From assembly GCA_963204915.1 (NCBI GenBank), contig CAUJHS010000114.1, positions 1 through 61,939 on the forward strand: a stretch of 61,939 nt of DNA, given 5' to 3'. How positions within the stretch are numbered: position 1 is the first letter of the stretch; the number at the start of each line of letters is the position of its first letter. Below the pieces are notes generated by a model. It made no database searches. It saw only the letters and a list, made by a program, of their open reading frames with translations, and was not told where the DNA came from. The translations under genes were made by a program, and so were the position numbers. This document shows positions 37,088-46,667 of the stretch, piece after piece. The stretch comes from Planctomycetota bacterium. GTDB taxonomy: Bacteria; Planctomycetota; Planctomycetia; Pirellulales; Pirellulaceae.

Positions 37088-37116
37088 TAAATAAGTGTAC
37101 AAATGTATTGTATCAA
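37088..37116 (-). promoter_or_regulatory. Promoter of priA with embedded dyad
   Basis: On the minus strand TTGATA, 17 bases, TATTTA, about 28 bases before the priA start. The spacer overlaps the dyad TACAA-N5-TTGTA at 37098-37112, a possible regulator site. Confidence 0.5.
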
Positions 37117-37218
37117 AAACCTCCGGGAAAAGATAGTTTGCCTCCACGCATGAGGGGGCGGACAAAGTTGAAACACTCCCGATTACGCCTTCGCAACGCG
37201 TGCCAAGCGTTTGTCGAT

Positions 37219-37626
37219 CTACGCAACCGCCTGGACGGCCCGCTTAAGGATTTGTTGCAGGATGGCGGCCCGCGGCGAACCTTCCGATTCTGCGGGGCTT
37301 GAACGATGAGGAATCGTATACGGGGGCGTTAGTGTAATCGCGTGCGCCTGCAACTGGTGTCGCTGAGCCAGTACGTTTGCAATCGCCGCTTTGATTTCCA
37401 TGATGAGGGGGTTGTCCTCCCCCGTCAGGTCAAGTTCACACATGCGATGCAAGCGTCGAGACATCTCGGCCACGACGACCCATCGTCCGCGACCTTGACC
37501 GTCCAGAACTTCAGCCACGACGACGCGCTCTCCCAACAGGGGGTGGCATCGAAGAATCGCCTTCTCCAACGCAGAAGCAGTCGGCCGAGTGTTATGACGG
37601 CGGCGACAAAGCGGCAGAATCATCAT
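37219..37626 (-). CDS. Free-standing FAAL-like ANL C-terminal domain
   Basis: 135 residues from ATG 37626 (MMILPLCRRRHN); a GTG at 37737 would add 37 residues. The sequence aligns well from memory with the C-terminal lid of fatty acyl-AMP ligases: ALEKAILRCHPLL, RVVVAEVLDGQGRGRWVVVAE, MEIKAAIANVLAQRHQL, then AITLTPPYTIPHRSSP. Adenylate-forming enzymes normally end IP-K/R-T-(S)SG-K; here the tail reads IPHRSSP, so the catalytic Lys of the lid is missing. No N-terminal adenylation domain is nearby. It may be a relic, a regulator, or a partner in trans. Divergent from the kinase. Confidence 0.7.
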   Translation of the reverse strand: MMILPLCRRRHNTRPTASALEKAILRCHPLLGERVVVAEVLDGQGRGRWVVVAEMSRRLHRMCELDLTGEDNPLIMEIKAAIANVLAQRHQLQAHAITLTPPYTIPHRSSPAESEGSPRAAILQQILKRAVQAVA

Positions 37627-37904
37627 GTGTTCCCCATCGTAAGGCGGTTCGCATTCGCCCTCCGTGCGTTTCTCCTCCTCCTCGGGCGGAATTCGGGTCT
37701 GGATGTTACATGACGAAAAAAAACTTTGGCCGGTCACGCGGGCTAAAAAGAATTACCTAGGAGACGAACTCCGCGACGATCGCTCGCCCGGGGTCATACG
37801 CCGCACCAACGTGGGATTGGCCATCTCTGCCGTGGCGCGTTTTGACTCCCGTTCTCTGGCAGGCGTTCATCGCAGTCGGCTCCTTCCGTCCCCAAGGAAG
37901 ACAC

Positions 37905-40262
37905 ATGCGTCGTACGATGGCTTCGTCATTCCAACCGCTGATGGAAACTTTGGATTTGCAGGACTTGCGTCACTCTTCCGACGGATGGTCGCAGGTGACA
38001 CAATTCGCCTCACGCGGAACATCGACTTTGACGCTGGTGGGGCGCTTGGACGCGTTTCTCAAGGCGTGGCAAACGGAAAACTACCCGCCGCCGTTGCAAG
38101 AATTTGTTCCGCTTGGCCCGCGCGAAGCAAACCGGGAAGCGCTCATTCATTTTCTGACGGCCGACATTGACTGCCGTTACCGCTTTGGTTGGCCCAAGCG
38201 TGTCGAAGAATATCTCGTTGATTTTCCCGAACTCGCCAACGGCGGCGTCCCGTGCGAACTGATTTTCGAAGAGTATCAGGCGCGCCGCGCGGCGGGCGAG
38301 GAAGTCCAGCCAAACGAGTACTACGAGCGTTTTCCTCAACACGTTTCGACACTAAAACAATGGTTCGCCCTGGCCGAGCCTGGGGCGGCGCCTACTCTGC
38401 TGACCGGCGTACAACGCGTGTTGGAAGTTGATTCCGGCCAAGTACTGGACGACTTCCATCTGTTGTCTCCCTTGGGCGAGGGAACGTTTGGCCGCGTGTT
38501 CTTGGCGCGGCAGAATTCCATGCAGCGACTTGTGGCGGTGAAAATCTCCGCCGACCGCGGCGCGGAGCCGCAAATGCTCGCTCAGTTGGATCACCCCCAT
38601 ATCGTGCGGGTTTACGATCAACGCCGCGTTCCGGAACGAGGGCTGCGACTGTTGTATATGCAGTATGTGGCGGGAGGCACGCTTCAAGAGGTGGTGCGCC
38701 GCGTGCGCGCCACGCCATTGGCTGAACGTTCAGGAGCTTTGTTGTTCGACGCAGTCGACGAAGCCGTCGAGCGCGGCGGACAGCCCTCGATGAGCGGTTC
38801 CGCAGGACGGCGGCGCTGGGTTCAATCGACGTGGCCCGAAATGGTCTGTCATATCGGCGCACAGATCGCCATGGCGCTGGACTACGCACACCGCCGCGGC
38901 GTCCTGCACCGAGACCTCAAACCAGCGAACGTACTTCTTGCCGCCGACGGCTCGCCCAAGTTGGCCGACTTCAACATAAGCACCAGTCGTGAGTTAGAAG
39001 ACACGCCCGGCGCGGCGTACTTTGGTGGAAGTTTGGCGTATATGTCGCCCGAGCAGCTCGAAGCGTGTCACCCTGCGTTGCCTGCGGCGCCCGCCGACTT
39101 GGACGAACGCAGCGATCTCTACGCGCTCGGAGTTCTGCTATGGGAGTTATTGCACGGGCAACGTCCCTACTTGGAACAGATGCACGAAGCAGGTTGGAAT
39201 GCAACCCTGGAAACGATGATCGCCGCGCGCCGCGCGGGTCCTCCGGCCAAGACTTGCAACGATGCGGCTTCATTAACGGCGGTGCTGGAGGATGTTTTGC
39301 GTCGTTGTTTGGCGCCGAACCCAAGCGAACGTTATCCTTCGGCGCATCGGCTCGCCCGCGAGCTGCAACTTTGCCTGAACGCGCGAGCACGGGAGATTCT
39401 TCAAACGCCGCCGCAAGGCTGGCGACGATGGGCGCAACAACGACCGATGTGGGCCGGAATGATTGTTTCGCACGGTTCCCATTGTGTGGCGTCGGCATTC
39501 GTCATTTTGTATATACACGCCGCCATCGTTCACAAAATGAGCCCCGCGCAGCAGTGGGCTTGGTATTTGCAGTTGATGGCCGTCGGAATGGTCGCCTTCG
39601 CCGCGGGTACTGGCGCCGTATGGTGGTTCGGCCGCGAAATTGTAGCCGCGTTATCTTCTCCGGTACACTGGAGCTATCGTCCCGATCGTATGATGGCGAT
39701 TCGACGGCAGACGCTCGCTTTAGGACCCACGGCCGCGCCCGTTGGAATATTTAACTGGACGATTTCTGGACTATGGTACGGCGCGTTCCTCTCCTGGTGG
39801 TTGGGAGGTCTACGCGCTTCCGACTTTTTGCATATCCTGTTGTCGCACGTCATTTGTGGGTGCATCGCCGTGGTGTATCCGGTCTTGGCGGGCTCGCTGG
39901 TGGCGATTCGCGCGTATTACCCCGCTCTGGTGGCACGTTCGCCGGACGAACCCAATGACGGTCCTGAGTTGGCCCAATTGGCGAATCGGGCGTCATGGGT
40001 GCTGCCGTTCGCGGGGTTCGTGCCAATCCTTGCGCTGTCGATCATCGCCATGGCGTTTGACGCCGAGGGCGGTGAAGCGCGACGGATGGCCGTTGTGTTT
40101 GTCGGCCTTGCCGGCTTAACGGCGCTACCCTTCGCGTGGCGCATCTCGCGAATGCTTCAAGAGGACGCGCTCGCGTTAACGCAAGCCATGGAGTGCGATG
40201 AAGCTGCTTCTGACTCACCGCCCCAACGCCTGGGCATTTCGCGATCGGTCGTCCGATGGTAG
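37905..40262 (+). CDS. Transmembrane Ser/Thr protein kinase
   Basis: 785 residues from ATG 37905, with AAGGAA six bases upstream. A 185-residue N-terminal region of unknown fold is followed by a Hanks-type kinase domain (about 190-500): GEGTFGRVF, VAVKIS (Lys213), HRDLKPANVLL (Asp337) and ADFNIS (Asp355). The usual DFG is DFN. About six membrane helices follow (540-780), a layout seen in planctomycete kinases. It could sense a membrane or envelope signal. Divergent from the ANL-domain gene. Confidence 0.93.
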   Translation: MRRTMASSFQPLMETLDLQDLRHSSDGWSQVTQFASRGTSTLTLVGRLDAFLKAWQTENYPPPLQEFVPLGPREANREALIHFLTADIDCRYRFGWPKRVEEYLVDFPELANGGVPCELIFEEYQARRAAGEEVQPNEYYERFPQHVSTLKQWFALAEPGAAPTLLTGVQRVLEVDSGQVLDDFHLLSPLGEGTFGRVFLARQNSMQRLVAVKISADRGAEPQMLAQLDHPHIVRVYDQRRVPERGLRLLYMQYVAGGTLQEVVRRVRATPLAERSGALLFDAVDEAVERGGQPSMSGSAGRRRWVQSTWPEMVCHIGAQIAMALDYAHRRGVLHRDLKPANVLLAADGSPKLADFNISTSRELEDTPGAAYFGGSLAYMSPEQLEACHPALPAAPADLDERSDLYALGVLLWELLHGQRPYLEQMHEAGWNATLETMIAARRAGPPAKTCNDAASLTAVLEDVLRRCLAPNPSERYPSAHRLARELQLCLNARAREILQTPPQGWRRWAQQRPMWAGMIVSHGSHCVASAFVILYIHAAIVHKMSPAQQWAWYLQLMAVGMVAFAAGTGAVWWFGREIVAALSSPVHWSYRPDRMMAIRRQTLALGPTAAPVGIFNWTISGLWYGAFLSWWLGGLRASDFLHILLSHVICGCIAVVYPVLAGSLVAIRAYYPALVARSPDEPNDGPELAQLANRASWVLPFAGFVPILALSIIAMAFDAEGGEARRMAVVFVGLAGLTALPFAWRISRMLQEDALALTQAMECDEAASDSPPQRLGISRSVVRW

Positions 40263-40385
40263 TCCGAAGCGACGCCTTGATGAATTGCTCGCGGTCCATC
40301 CTAACAGACGGTATTCGCCGCGACTTGCCGCGGGGCCATGCATCGTTCGTTAGAGCGCGTTTCACGCAGGTGTGACGCCCCCAAA

Positions 40386-40416
40386 TGTGGTGCACTCGCG
40401 GAGCGAGTGGACCACA
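40386..40416. repeat. 31-base hairpin between kinase and vWA genes
   Basis: TGTGGT, G, CACTCGC, loop GGA, GCGAGTG, G, ACCACA: 13 base pairs with one mismatch. It lies between two convergent genes and may stop transcription from either side, though no T-run follows. Its core recurs at 9404-9417. Confidence 0.6.
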
Positions 40417-40450
40417 CGCAAGAAGTCATAATACCTCGATGAGATTCGCT

Positions 40451-42454
40451 CTAGAGCTTGGGCACCGTGCGCGAGGGGCGACGATTGAGCATGCGGAGCG
40501 CGTCGTTGGCAGGAGCGGGATTCGCGTCGCCGTTGTCGGCGCCCGGTGGAGGTGGCGGAGGAGTATACTCCTCTTTCCATCGCCACCCGATCGGGTTGTC
40601 GAGCTCCTTCGCCGCCAAATACGACCAAGGCGTATCGGCATGTTCATCAATCACACGCTGCAAATACTCGCGGGCCTTGGCCGCTAATTTCTCGGTTTGA
40701 CTGCCTGTGCTGATTTCGTTGGCGGGCTCAAGTATCCATGTGTTGTTCTTGGGGTCTTTGAATTTCAAGCCGCGTTTGGCGGCGGCAAGCATCGCGTTAA
40801 ACGACTCGGTGCGCGCCTTGGCGGCCATGACGCGCCCCATGGCAAGGTCATAACCCGCCTGCCAGCGCGGGGTGTTCTCACGAGCGCGATCCGTCTCGCC
40901 AAGCTTGAGCGTCTCGTACACCATGTTAATCTCGGGTTCAATCTTGGCGGCGGCCTTTTGCGCTTCCGATAGGGCGTTCACGAACGTAGCTTCGTCGGTC
41001 TTGGCGAAGCGTGTTTGGGGCGATTCGAGTTGGCTAACCCAGGTGAGGTTGGCGGCTTTCACTAACGCTTCGCGGGCTTTGTTTTCACGAACCCGGCGCA
41101 AGTACTCTTCCGGCGCCACATAATCCGGCCGATAGGTCCGCATAATTTGTGGATCAAAAAATCGGCTAATGTGCGACGAGAATGCGGAAATCTCCCCGCG
41201 GTTTACTTCGCGGTTCACATTGCGATTGGGATGCACGGCAAAATAGATGCCTCCCGTTTCAAAGCATAGCCGCGTGAGCGAGTAAGGGCCAAATCCGGAG
41301 TCAATTGCTTCATCTTCGTTGGCGCCGGAAAACTTGAGTTTGATGTGCTCGGGCAGGTAGGACTCAGGACCTTGGCTCACTCGTCCCCATTGCGGCGTTT
41401 GGTCGAAGTCGGGGTTGGGATCGACCCATTTCATCATGGTTTCACTGCGGCCAAAAGGCGCGGGAACCCCCACGACGTAGACGGGTACCGCGTAACGGCG
41501 GCACTCTTTGATTGTTTGCTCCAAACCGTTTTGGTCGTCGCCCACTTCATCGGTGAACGCGACGATCATGACGTTACGTTCCGGGCTGGAGCGGTGCTCG
41601 TCGGTGTAACGCATCGACTTGTACTCGTTCAACGCGCGGAAGATCGCTTCGAAGACCTTTTCGGTGCCGCTCGTGTCGTTCGGCATCTCGGCCAGGGCCT
41701 TCTTGATCTCCGCCAGATCGGCCGTCGGCTTCTTGGTGATCAAGTTCACCGAATTCCCAAACCCGACGATCGAAGTGAGCAGCGGCTTGTCTTCATGTTT
41801 CTTAAAGGCGGGATTGCCGGCCGCTTCGATTAACCCCAATTCCTCGTAGATCCGGTCAAACCGGTCATGAATGGCGCGCCGCTGGGGGATCAGGCTTTCG
41901 GTTTGATCGAAGAGCCATACAACCAATGTTTTGCGCTCTTCGAGTGAAAGCAGAATCTCATGGGTAATCCGGTCGATCGCGCCCACGGCGCCTGTCGCGC
42001 CGTGGCCAACAAACCCCTTCACGCGCAAGTTGCGGTCAAAGGTCGGGCCCGTGGCGACTTGAATTGTGTTGTTGATCTCAATCGTCGCGATTTCCGTCGG
42101 TTGCACGTTCTCCAGGGGATTCGGCACGTCGGAAATTTCATCCACCACTTGCGCCAGGGCCTGAGCCATCGTCACGCCGCCCGCGCTGTTCGCTCCCACC
42201 TCTTCCGACGGTTGTTCGTTGAAATAGAACTCCTCCGGGGCCTCGATCTCTTCGATGGGATCTTCAGGAATCGCGGCCAAATAAATGTTTTCGCTTTCCG
42301 GCTCCACGAACGCCGGCATGAACGTCACCGCGATCAGCAAAAAGAAGTGAAACAACATGCTGAAAATCCACGCGGGAGAATCGCCGTCAAACGGCGTCTC
42401 TTCTTCACCCGTGCGGATTTGCCACCACTGACGCAAACGGTCAATGATTTTCAC
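40451..42454 (-). CDS. Membrane-anchored vWA-domain protein
   Basis: 667 residues from a GTG with a strong AAGGAGG seven bases upstream. One membrane helix (IFSMLFHFFLLIAVTFMPAF), an acidic Glu-rich linker, then a vWA domain: VVWLFDQTESL supplies the D-x-T-x-S MIDAS motif, with IVAFTDEVGDD further on. The C-terminal part is helical and ends in a Pro-rich tail. vWA proteins bind metals and partners. Similar proteins are common near kinases in planctomycetes. Role unknown. Confidence 0.85.
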   Translation of the reverse strand: MKIIDRLRQWWQIRTGEEETPFDGDSPAWIFSMLFHFFLLIAVTFMPAFVEPESENIYLAAIPEDPIEEIEAPEEFYFNEQPSEEVGANSAGGVTMAQALAQVVDEISDVPNPLENVQPTEIATIEINNTIQVATGPTFDRNLRVKGFVGHGATGAVGAIDRITHEILLSLEERKTLVVWLFDQTESLIPQRRAIHDRFDRIYEELGLIEAAGNPAFKKHEDKPLLTSIVGFGNSVNLITKKPTADLAEIKKALAEMPNDTSGTEKVFEAIFRALNEYKSMRYTDEHRSSPERNVMIVAFTDEVGDDQNGLEQTIKECRRYAVPVYVVGVPAPFGRSETMMKWVDPNPDFDQTPQWGRVSQGPESYLPEHIKLKFSGANEDEAIDSGFGPYSLTRLCFETGGIYFAVHPNRNVNREVNRGEISAFSSHISRFFDPQIMRTYRPDYVAPEEYLRRVRENKAREALVKAANLTWVSQLESPQTRFAKTDEATFVNALSEAQKAAAKIEPEINMVYETLKLGETDRARENTPRWQAGYDLAMGRVMAAKARTESFNAMLAAAKRGLKFKDPKNNTWILEPANEISTGSQTEKLAAKAREYLQRVIDEHADTPWSYLAAKELDNPIGWRWKEEYTPPPPPPGADNGDANPAPANDALRMLNRRPSRTVPKL

Positions 42455-42835
42455 CTTGTTCCTCCTTCGCTGACACCACGCCCGAGAATGCCCGCCACGC
42501 GTGGATGATTAAATCCCCCGAGAGAACCCCATGGGGACGATTGTCGCCGAAAGCGCGGACCCGCTCAATGGATTTTCCTCGCTTGATGTGAATTTTATTC
42601 CCAAAACTCCCCTAAAGGTATAGCTGCGGTGCGGTTAGCAGTTCGATTAATGCCCTGGCCATCCGCATTCAAAAGCCGCAACTCACACGCTGGTGGCAAA
42701 ACTGTGCTCAGAACTGGGCGCAAAGTCCTAACAAAGAACTAATTTAACCCCCCCCCCATTGTTTAGTGGTCACGACTTGTAAACGATCGCACGAGCTTAT
42801 TTAAGTACATGGCGCGCACGAAGCACTGAGACCCT
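42455..42835. other. 381-base gap with a ten-C run
   Basis: No convincing gene. Upstream of the vWA gene it is AT-rich. A run of ten C (42748-42757) sits near the end of the exporter operon. I see no clear promoter. Confidence 0.6.
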
Positions 42836-44206
42836 CTAATGTTGAATTTCGCGCAGTAGCGGCCGAACTCGGTTGCCGTCGGTAAGCGAGTTCTCCGGCG
42901 CCAGGACAACCACCGCTTGTTCGTCGAGACCTTGGGTAATTTCCACCGTTTGATCGTTCATCAAACCGGTTTCGACGGCGGTTAATCGGGCGCGTCCGTC
43001 GACAATGCGGTAAACCCGCCAAGACCCGTCGGGTGCGCGGAACAGAGCCGAGCGCGGCGCAAGGAGTGCGTTGGCTTTAACCTCCGTGGTGATATGCACG
43101 CGCACGCGATAGCCAACCTTCACGCCGCGAGCCAAAACCCCATCAATCGACGGCGAAGCGAACCGTACCACAACGATGACGCGTTGCTGCTCAACTCCCA
43201 GCGAGCTTTTTTTGGTAAAGCCCTCCGGATGAATCTTATGGACAACGCCGGGTAAACCTTCGCCCAGCGCTGCACCAACGGCAGGACCGTAAATTTCCGC
43301 TTCGTCGCCCGCCGAAATCCTCACGACATCCTGGCTGAGGATTTCCGCTTCGACTTCAAGCTCCTCAAGCCGGCCGATCTCCAACAACTGGGCGCCGCCC
43401 GAGAGGAGCTGCTCGTTTTCGACAAATCGTTCCAGCACGACTCCGTCCACGGGGCTTCGCATCACACCGCGCTCCTGGCGGGTTAGCGCCTGCTCCAAAC
43501 GGACCTCCGCTTCGGCCCGCTGCTTCTCAAGAACCTCACGTGAAAGATCCTTCCTGGCAATCTGCTGGCTAATCATCGTAGGCAACAACGCCGTGGCGGC
43601 CTTAATCGAGGCCATGGATTTCCAGATCAAGTCGGACTGCTGGTAATCGACTTCCGCCTCGACCAGGCCCACTTCGGCCCGCTCCACCTGATCGGGCGTC
43701 GAAGCGCGCGTCTCGAGCAGGCGCCGGAACCGCCCCAAGCTCGTTTCGGCCAATTGCAGCTTTTCCGACGTCGCCTTCTTTCTTGCTTCCGCGGCCTGAA
43801 CCGTGTCTTCCATCGAGTCCACAAAATGTTCTGCTTGTTGACGCGAGGTCAACTCGACGGTGACATCGTTATTCTCAGCGATCTGTGCTTCCAAACGCTC
43901 AACCGCGGTTCGGGCGACGGCGACTTCTTCGGCCAAGTCCTTCGTCACAATTTGCGCTACAACCTCTCCTCGTTGCACGTGCTCGCCCTCGGAAAGTGAA
44001 ATCGGCTCCAGCCGACCTTCAAAAGGCATCGTGATCACGTACGTTCGCGGCAGTGACGTAACGCCTTGCTCGTCGACGAACTCCCGAATCTCACCGCGCG
44101 TCACCGCCGCCGCTTCGACATCCTGCCCTTGCGAATTGGCCTGCCATACAATCCAGCCCACAATCGCCAATGCTGCGAGCAAAGCGAGTGTCATGCCAAG
44201 TTTCAT
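42836..44206 (-). CDS. Periplasmic adaptor (HlyD/RND-type) of an ABC exporter
   Basis: 456 residues. An N-terminal membrane helix (MTLALLAALAIVGWIVWQA) is followed by a lipoyl/barrel-sandwich domain (FEGRLEPISLSEGEHVQRGEVVAQI), a long coiled coil (AVERLEAQIAENND, EKLQLAETSLGRFRRLLETRA) and a beta-barrel domain (MRSPVDGVVLERFVENEQLLSGG). This is the layout of membrane-fusion proteins. Last gene of the exporter operon, 79 bases after the permease. The adaptor would link the permease to an outer-membrane channel. Substrate unknown. Confidence 0.9.
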   Translation of the reverse strand: MKLGMTLALLAALAIVGWIVWQANSQGQDVEAAAVTRGEIREFVDEQGVTSLPRTYVITMPFEGRLEPISLSEGEHVQRGEVVAQIVTKDLAEEVAVARTAVERLEAQIAENNDVTVELTSRQQAEHFVDSMEDTVQAAEARKKATSEKLQLAETSLGRFRRLLETRASTPDQVERAEVGLVEAEVDYQQSDLIWKSMASIKAATALLPTMISQQIARKDLSREVLEKQRAEAEVRLEQALTRQERGVMRSPVDGVVLERFVENEQLLSGGAQLLEIGRLEELEVEAEILSQDVVRISAGDEAEIYGPAVGAALGEGLPGVVHKIHPEGFTKKSSLGVEQQRVIVVVRFASPSIDGVLARGVKVGYRVRVHITTEVKANALLAPRSALFRAPDGSWRVYRIVDGRARLTAVETGLMNDQTVEITQGLDEQAVVVLAPENSLTDGNRVRPLLREIQH

Positions 44207-44285
44207 TCGCGTGACCCTTTTTCCACGTGTGACTCCGTCAACAAGCGATATGCCGTTCCTTCCGCGAAGGCATCGCGGCGCGCCC

Positions 44286-46667
44286 TCACTCTTTGACTTT
44301 CAACGCTTCGAGATAGTTCATGGTATTGATGCGCCATTGCACGACTCCGTGCGCGGCCAGTGCAAAGAGAGTCGCCAACGCGAGCGTGGACCACCAGACC
44401 CACGCGGCCGAGATGACCGGCAAGCGCACGAGGTCGTTCTCGTACGCCTTGGCCGTGAGCCACATCAACCCGTAACCCATGGGAAGGCCCAGCAACGCGC
44501 CCAGCATATTGGTCACAAAGCTCTCGCGCAGGAACATCGCGCCAATACTCCATTGACTGTATCCCAGGGCGCGAAACGTCGCGACCTCGCGCTGCCGCTC
44601 CGCGAGATTCACCAGTGACGAATTCACAATGCTCCCAAAGAAAATCACGCCAGCAAACACGACCAAAACGCCAATGAACACGAACTGGTTCTGGAGAATC
44701 GTCTTCGTGATATTCGCCACAAGATCGCGACGATTGGAAATCGACTCCACTCCCGGCAAGTGTTTTAGCTCATGATGAAGCCGCGCCAACTGAGAAGGCT
44801 CTTGCCGCGTTTGTAGTTGGGCGCCGGTGATGGCAAGCTCTTCGCCAAGGAGCCGGCTCAGGTAATGAATGTCGGCGTAGGCGGTCAGCCCCATGTAACT
44901 GTCGGCAATCACCGCGACGGACGCTTCAACGGTGCGGCGCTCACCTTTGACCGGAGTAAACCGCAAGACGTCGCCCGGTTGCACGCGAAGGATTTCAGCC
45001 ATGCGGCGCGTAACCACCAGGCCGGTGTCGGGCAGCGGGATGCGTCGCCCTTGGGAATCGTGCGGCATGGTCAGTCGGGCGTCGGGCAATAAGCCGACGA
45101 TCGCATCTTTACGACGACGCGCGCCATTCTCGAACGTACCCGCCACGGCCAGTTGTGGTTCGGCATGGTCAACCCCCGGCAGTCGCCTAACTTCGTCTAG
45201 GGCGTCACGTCCCTGTTCGTTCTTGAACGTCAGGTCAATGTCGCTGCGCATGGTCCGGTAAAACTGAAAGTTGAGAAAATAATTTTGGGCCTCAACCATC
45301 ATGAACCCCGTGACCAACAGGCCCGCGCCCATCATTGCGGCAAACACCGCGGCGATCGACCGGATGCGATGCCGCAGTACGCTGCGCAACGCGAGTCGCC
45401 ACGAAGCGCTCAGATTTCGCCATAGCCAGGTGAGGCGTTCGAGGAAAACCGCCCCGCCATGCGTCGGCGGCTCGGGGCGCATTGCTTCGGCGGGTTGCAA
45501 TTGCAGCATCGACCACGCGCCATGCAAACTTCCCACCACGGCGCAAATCAGGCTCACGACCAGACCAATCGTCAGGATGCTCCAATGTAATTCGCTGCGC
45601 AGGTCGGGAAACTCGAAGAAGTTGCGATAAACTTCCGTCATGCCAGAGGCGGCTGCGTACCCTAAGACCGCCCCTGCGCAACCACCGGCCACGCCCACGC
45701 TAAGCCCAAATTTAACAAAGTGAAGGAACACCTGCGCGTTGCCGTACCCCAGCGCTTTCAATGTGCCGATCACAATCCGTTGCTGCCGCGCCAGTCGGGT
45801 AATTAAGACATTCAGCACGAGCGCCGCTACGGCGAGAAAAATGGTCGGAACGACCGTAGCGATGGCTCCGAGTCCGTTGATTTCGTTCTCTAGAAACTGG
45901 TTCGAAGCCTGCAAACGTAGCGGCGTAGCGCTGAACACGCCGTACGTATCGAGCATCGACTCCGCACGGCGCAACGTTGCTTCACTCTCGCCGGCCAACT
46001 CAGGCGTAAATCGACCGATGACTTGGTTCGCGGCGCCTTGGAAGTCAAACACGTCTTCGGCGAAACTGCGCTTCAGATAAAATACTCCGTAATTCTGCGG
46101 ATCGGGCACCAACGCGCCGGGGCCCAACAAGTACGTGAACTCGCTACTGATGGCCGTACCCACGACGAATAACTCCTGCCGCCGGTCGTTCAACAGCAGG
46201 TGAATCCATTGTCCCGGATATATGCGGTGAGCGCGTGCGAACGCATCGTTGAGAATGACTTCATTGGAGCGCGTGCGGGTAAAGTAACCCCCTTGTCGCA
46301 GGATGATGTCGTTCAGCACCAACGTTGGATCGTCCGGCAGAGAAATCGTTTGCCCATTGAGCGGTTCGGGCACATTCTCCAAATCCACGGTTGCGGGAAA
46401 AGTGATGCGCGTATGGAGTTCGCCAACGCCCGACACGCTGCGCAATAACTCCAGTTCGGTCACGGGCGCCTTTTTCACGTCGATCCAGAAATCCGCCATG
46501 CGACATTGGCGGTAATAGCGGATCTTGGCGTCGTTCAAGTTGTGATACGCTGACTGCATCGCCACGAAACAAGTCACGCCCACGGCGATAATGCTGGTTA
46601 TGGCCAGCAACAAGCCCTTGGCCTGGTTCACCTCGCGCAGAAGCTTGAGGTTGAGCGCCTTCACCAC
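44286..46667 (-). CDS. FtsX/MacB-type ABC transporter permease
   Basis: 793 residues from a GTG with GAGGAGG upstream. Two FtsX-type halves. Each has a large extracytoplasmic domain and a block of helices (VLVVFAGVIFFGSIVNSSLVNL; WSILTIGLVVSLICAVVGSL). The motif AERQREVATFRALGYSQWSIGAMFL is typical of FtsX-domain permeases. Overlaps the ATPase gene by seven bases. Mechanotransmission rather than import is expected. Partners: the ATPase upstream and the HlyD-like adaptor downstream. Confidence 0.92.
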   Translation of the reverse strand: MVKALNLKLLREVNQAKGLLLAITSIIAVGVTCFVAMQSAYHNLNDAKIRYYRQCRMADFWIDVKKAPVTELELLRSVSGVGELHTRITFPATVDLENVPEPLNGQTISLPDDPTLVLNDIILRQGGYFTRTRSNEVILNDAFARAHRIYPGQWIHLLLNDRRQELFVVGTAISSEFTYLLGPGALVPDPQNYGVFYLKRSFAEDVFDFQGAANQVIGRFTPELAGESEATLRRAESMLDTYGVFSATPLRLQASNQFLENEINGLGAIATVVPTIFLAVAALVLNVLITRLARQQRIVIGTLKALGYGNAQVFLHFVKFGLSVGVAGGCAGAVLGYAAASGMTEVYRNFFEFPDLRSELHWSILTIGLVVSLICAVVGSLHGAWSMLQLQPAEAMRPEPPTHGGAVFLERLTWLWRNLSASWRLALRSVLRHRIRSIAAVFAAMMGAGLLVTGFMMVEAQNYFLNFQFYRTMRSDIDLTFKNEQGRDALDEVRRLPGVDHAEPQLAVAGTFENGARRRKDAIVGLLPDARLTMPHDSQGRRIPLPDTGLVVTRRMAEILRVQPGDVLRFTPVKGERRTVEASVAVIADSYMGLTAYADIHYLSRLLGEELAITGAQLQTRQEPSQLARLHHELKHLPGVESISNRRDLVANITKTILQNQFVFIGVLVVFAGVIFFGSIVNSSLVNLAERQREVATFRALGYSQWSIGAMFLRESFVTNMLGALLGLPMGYGLMWLTAKAYENDLVRLPVISAAWVWWSTLALATLFALAAHGVVQWRINTMNYLEALKVKE

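Noticed and set aside
36089-37090. A 333-codon open frame opposite priA
   Set aside because: It lies antisense to a complete, well-matched priA, and its product is rich in His, Arg and Gln as expected for a shadow frame.
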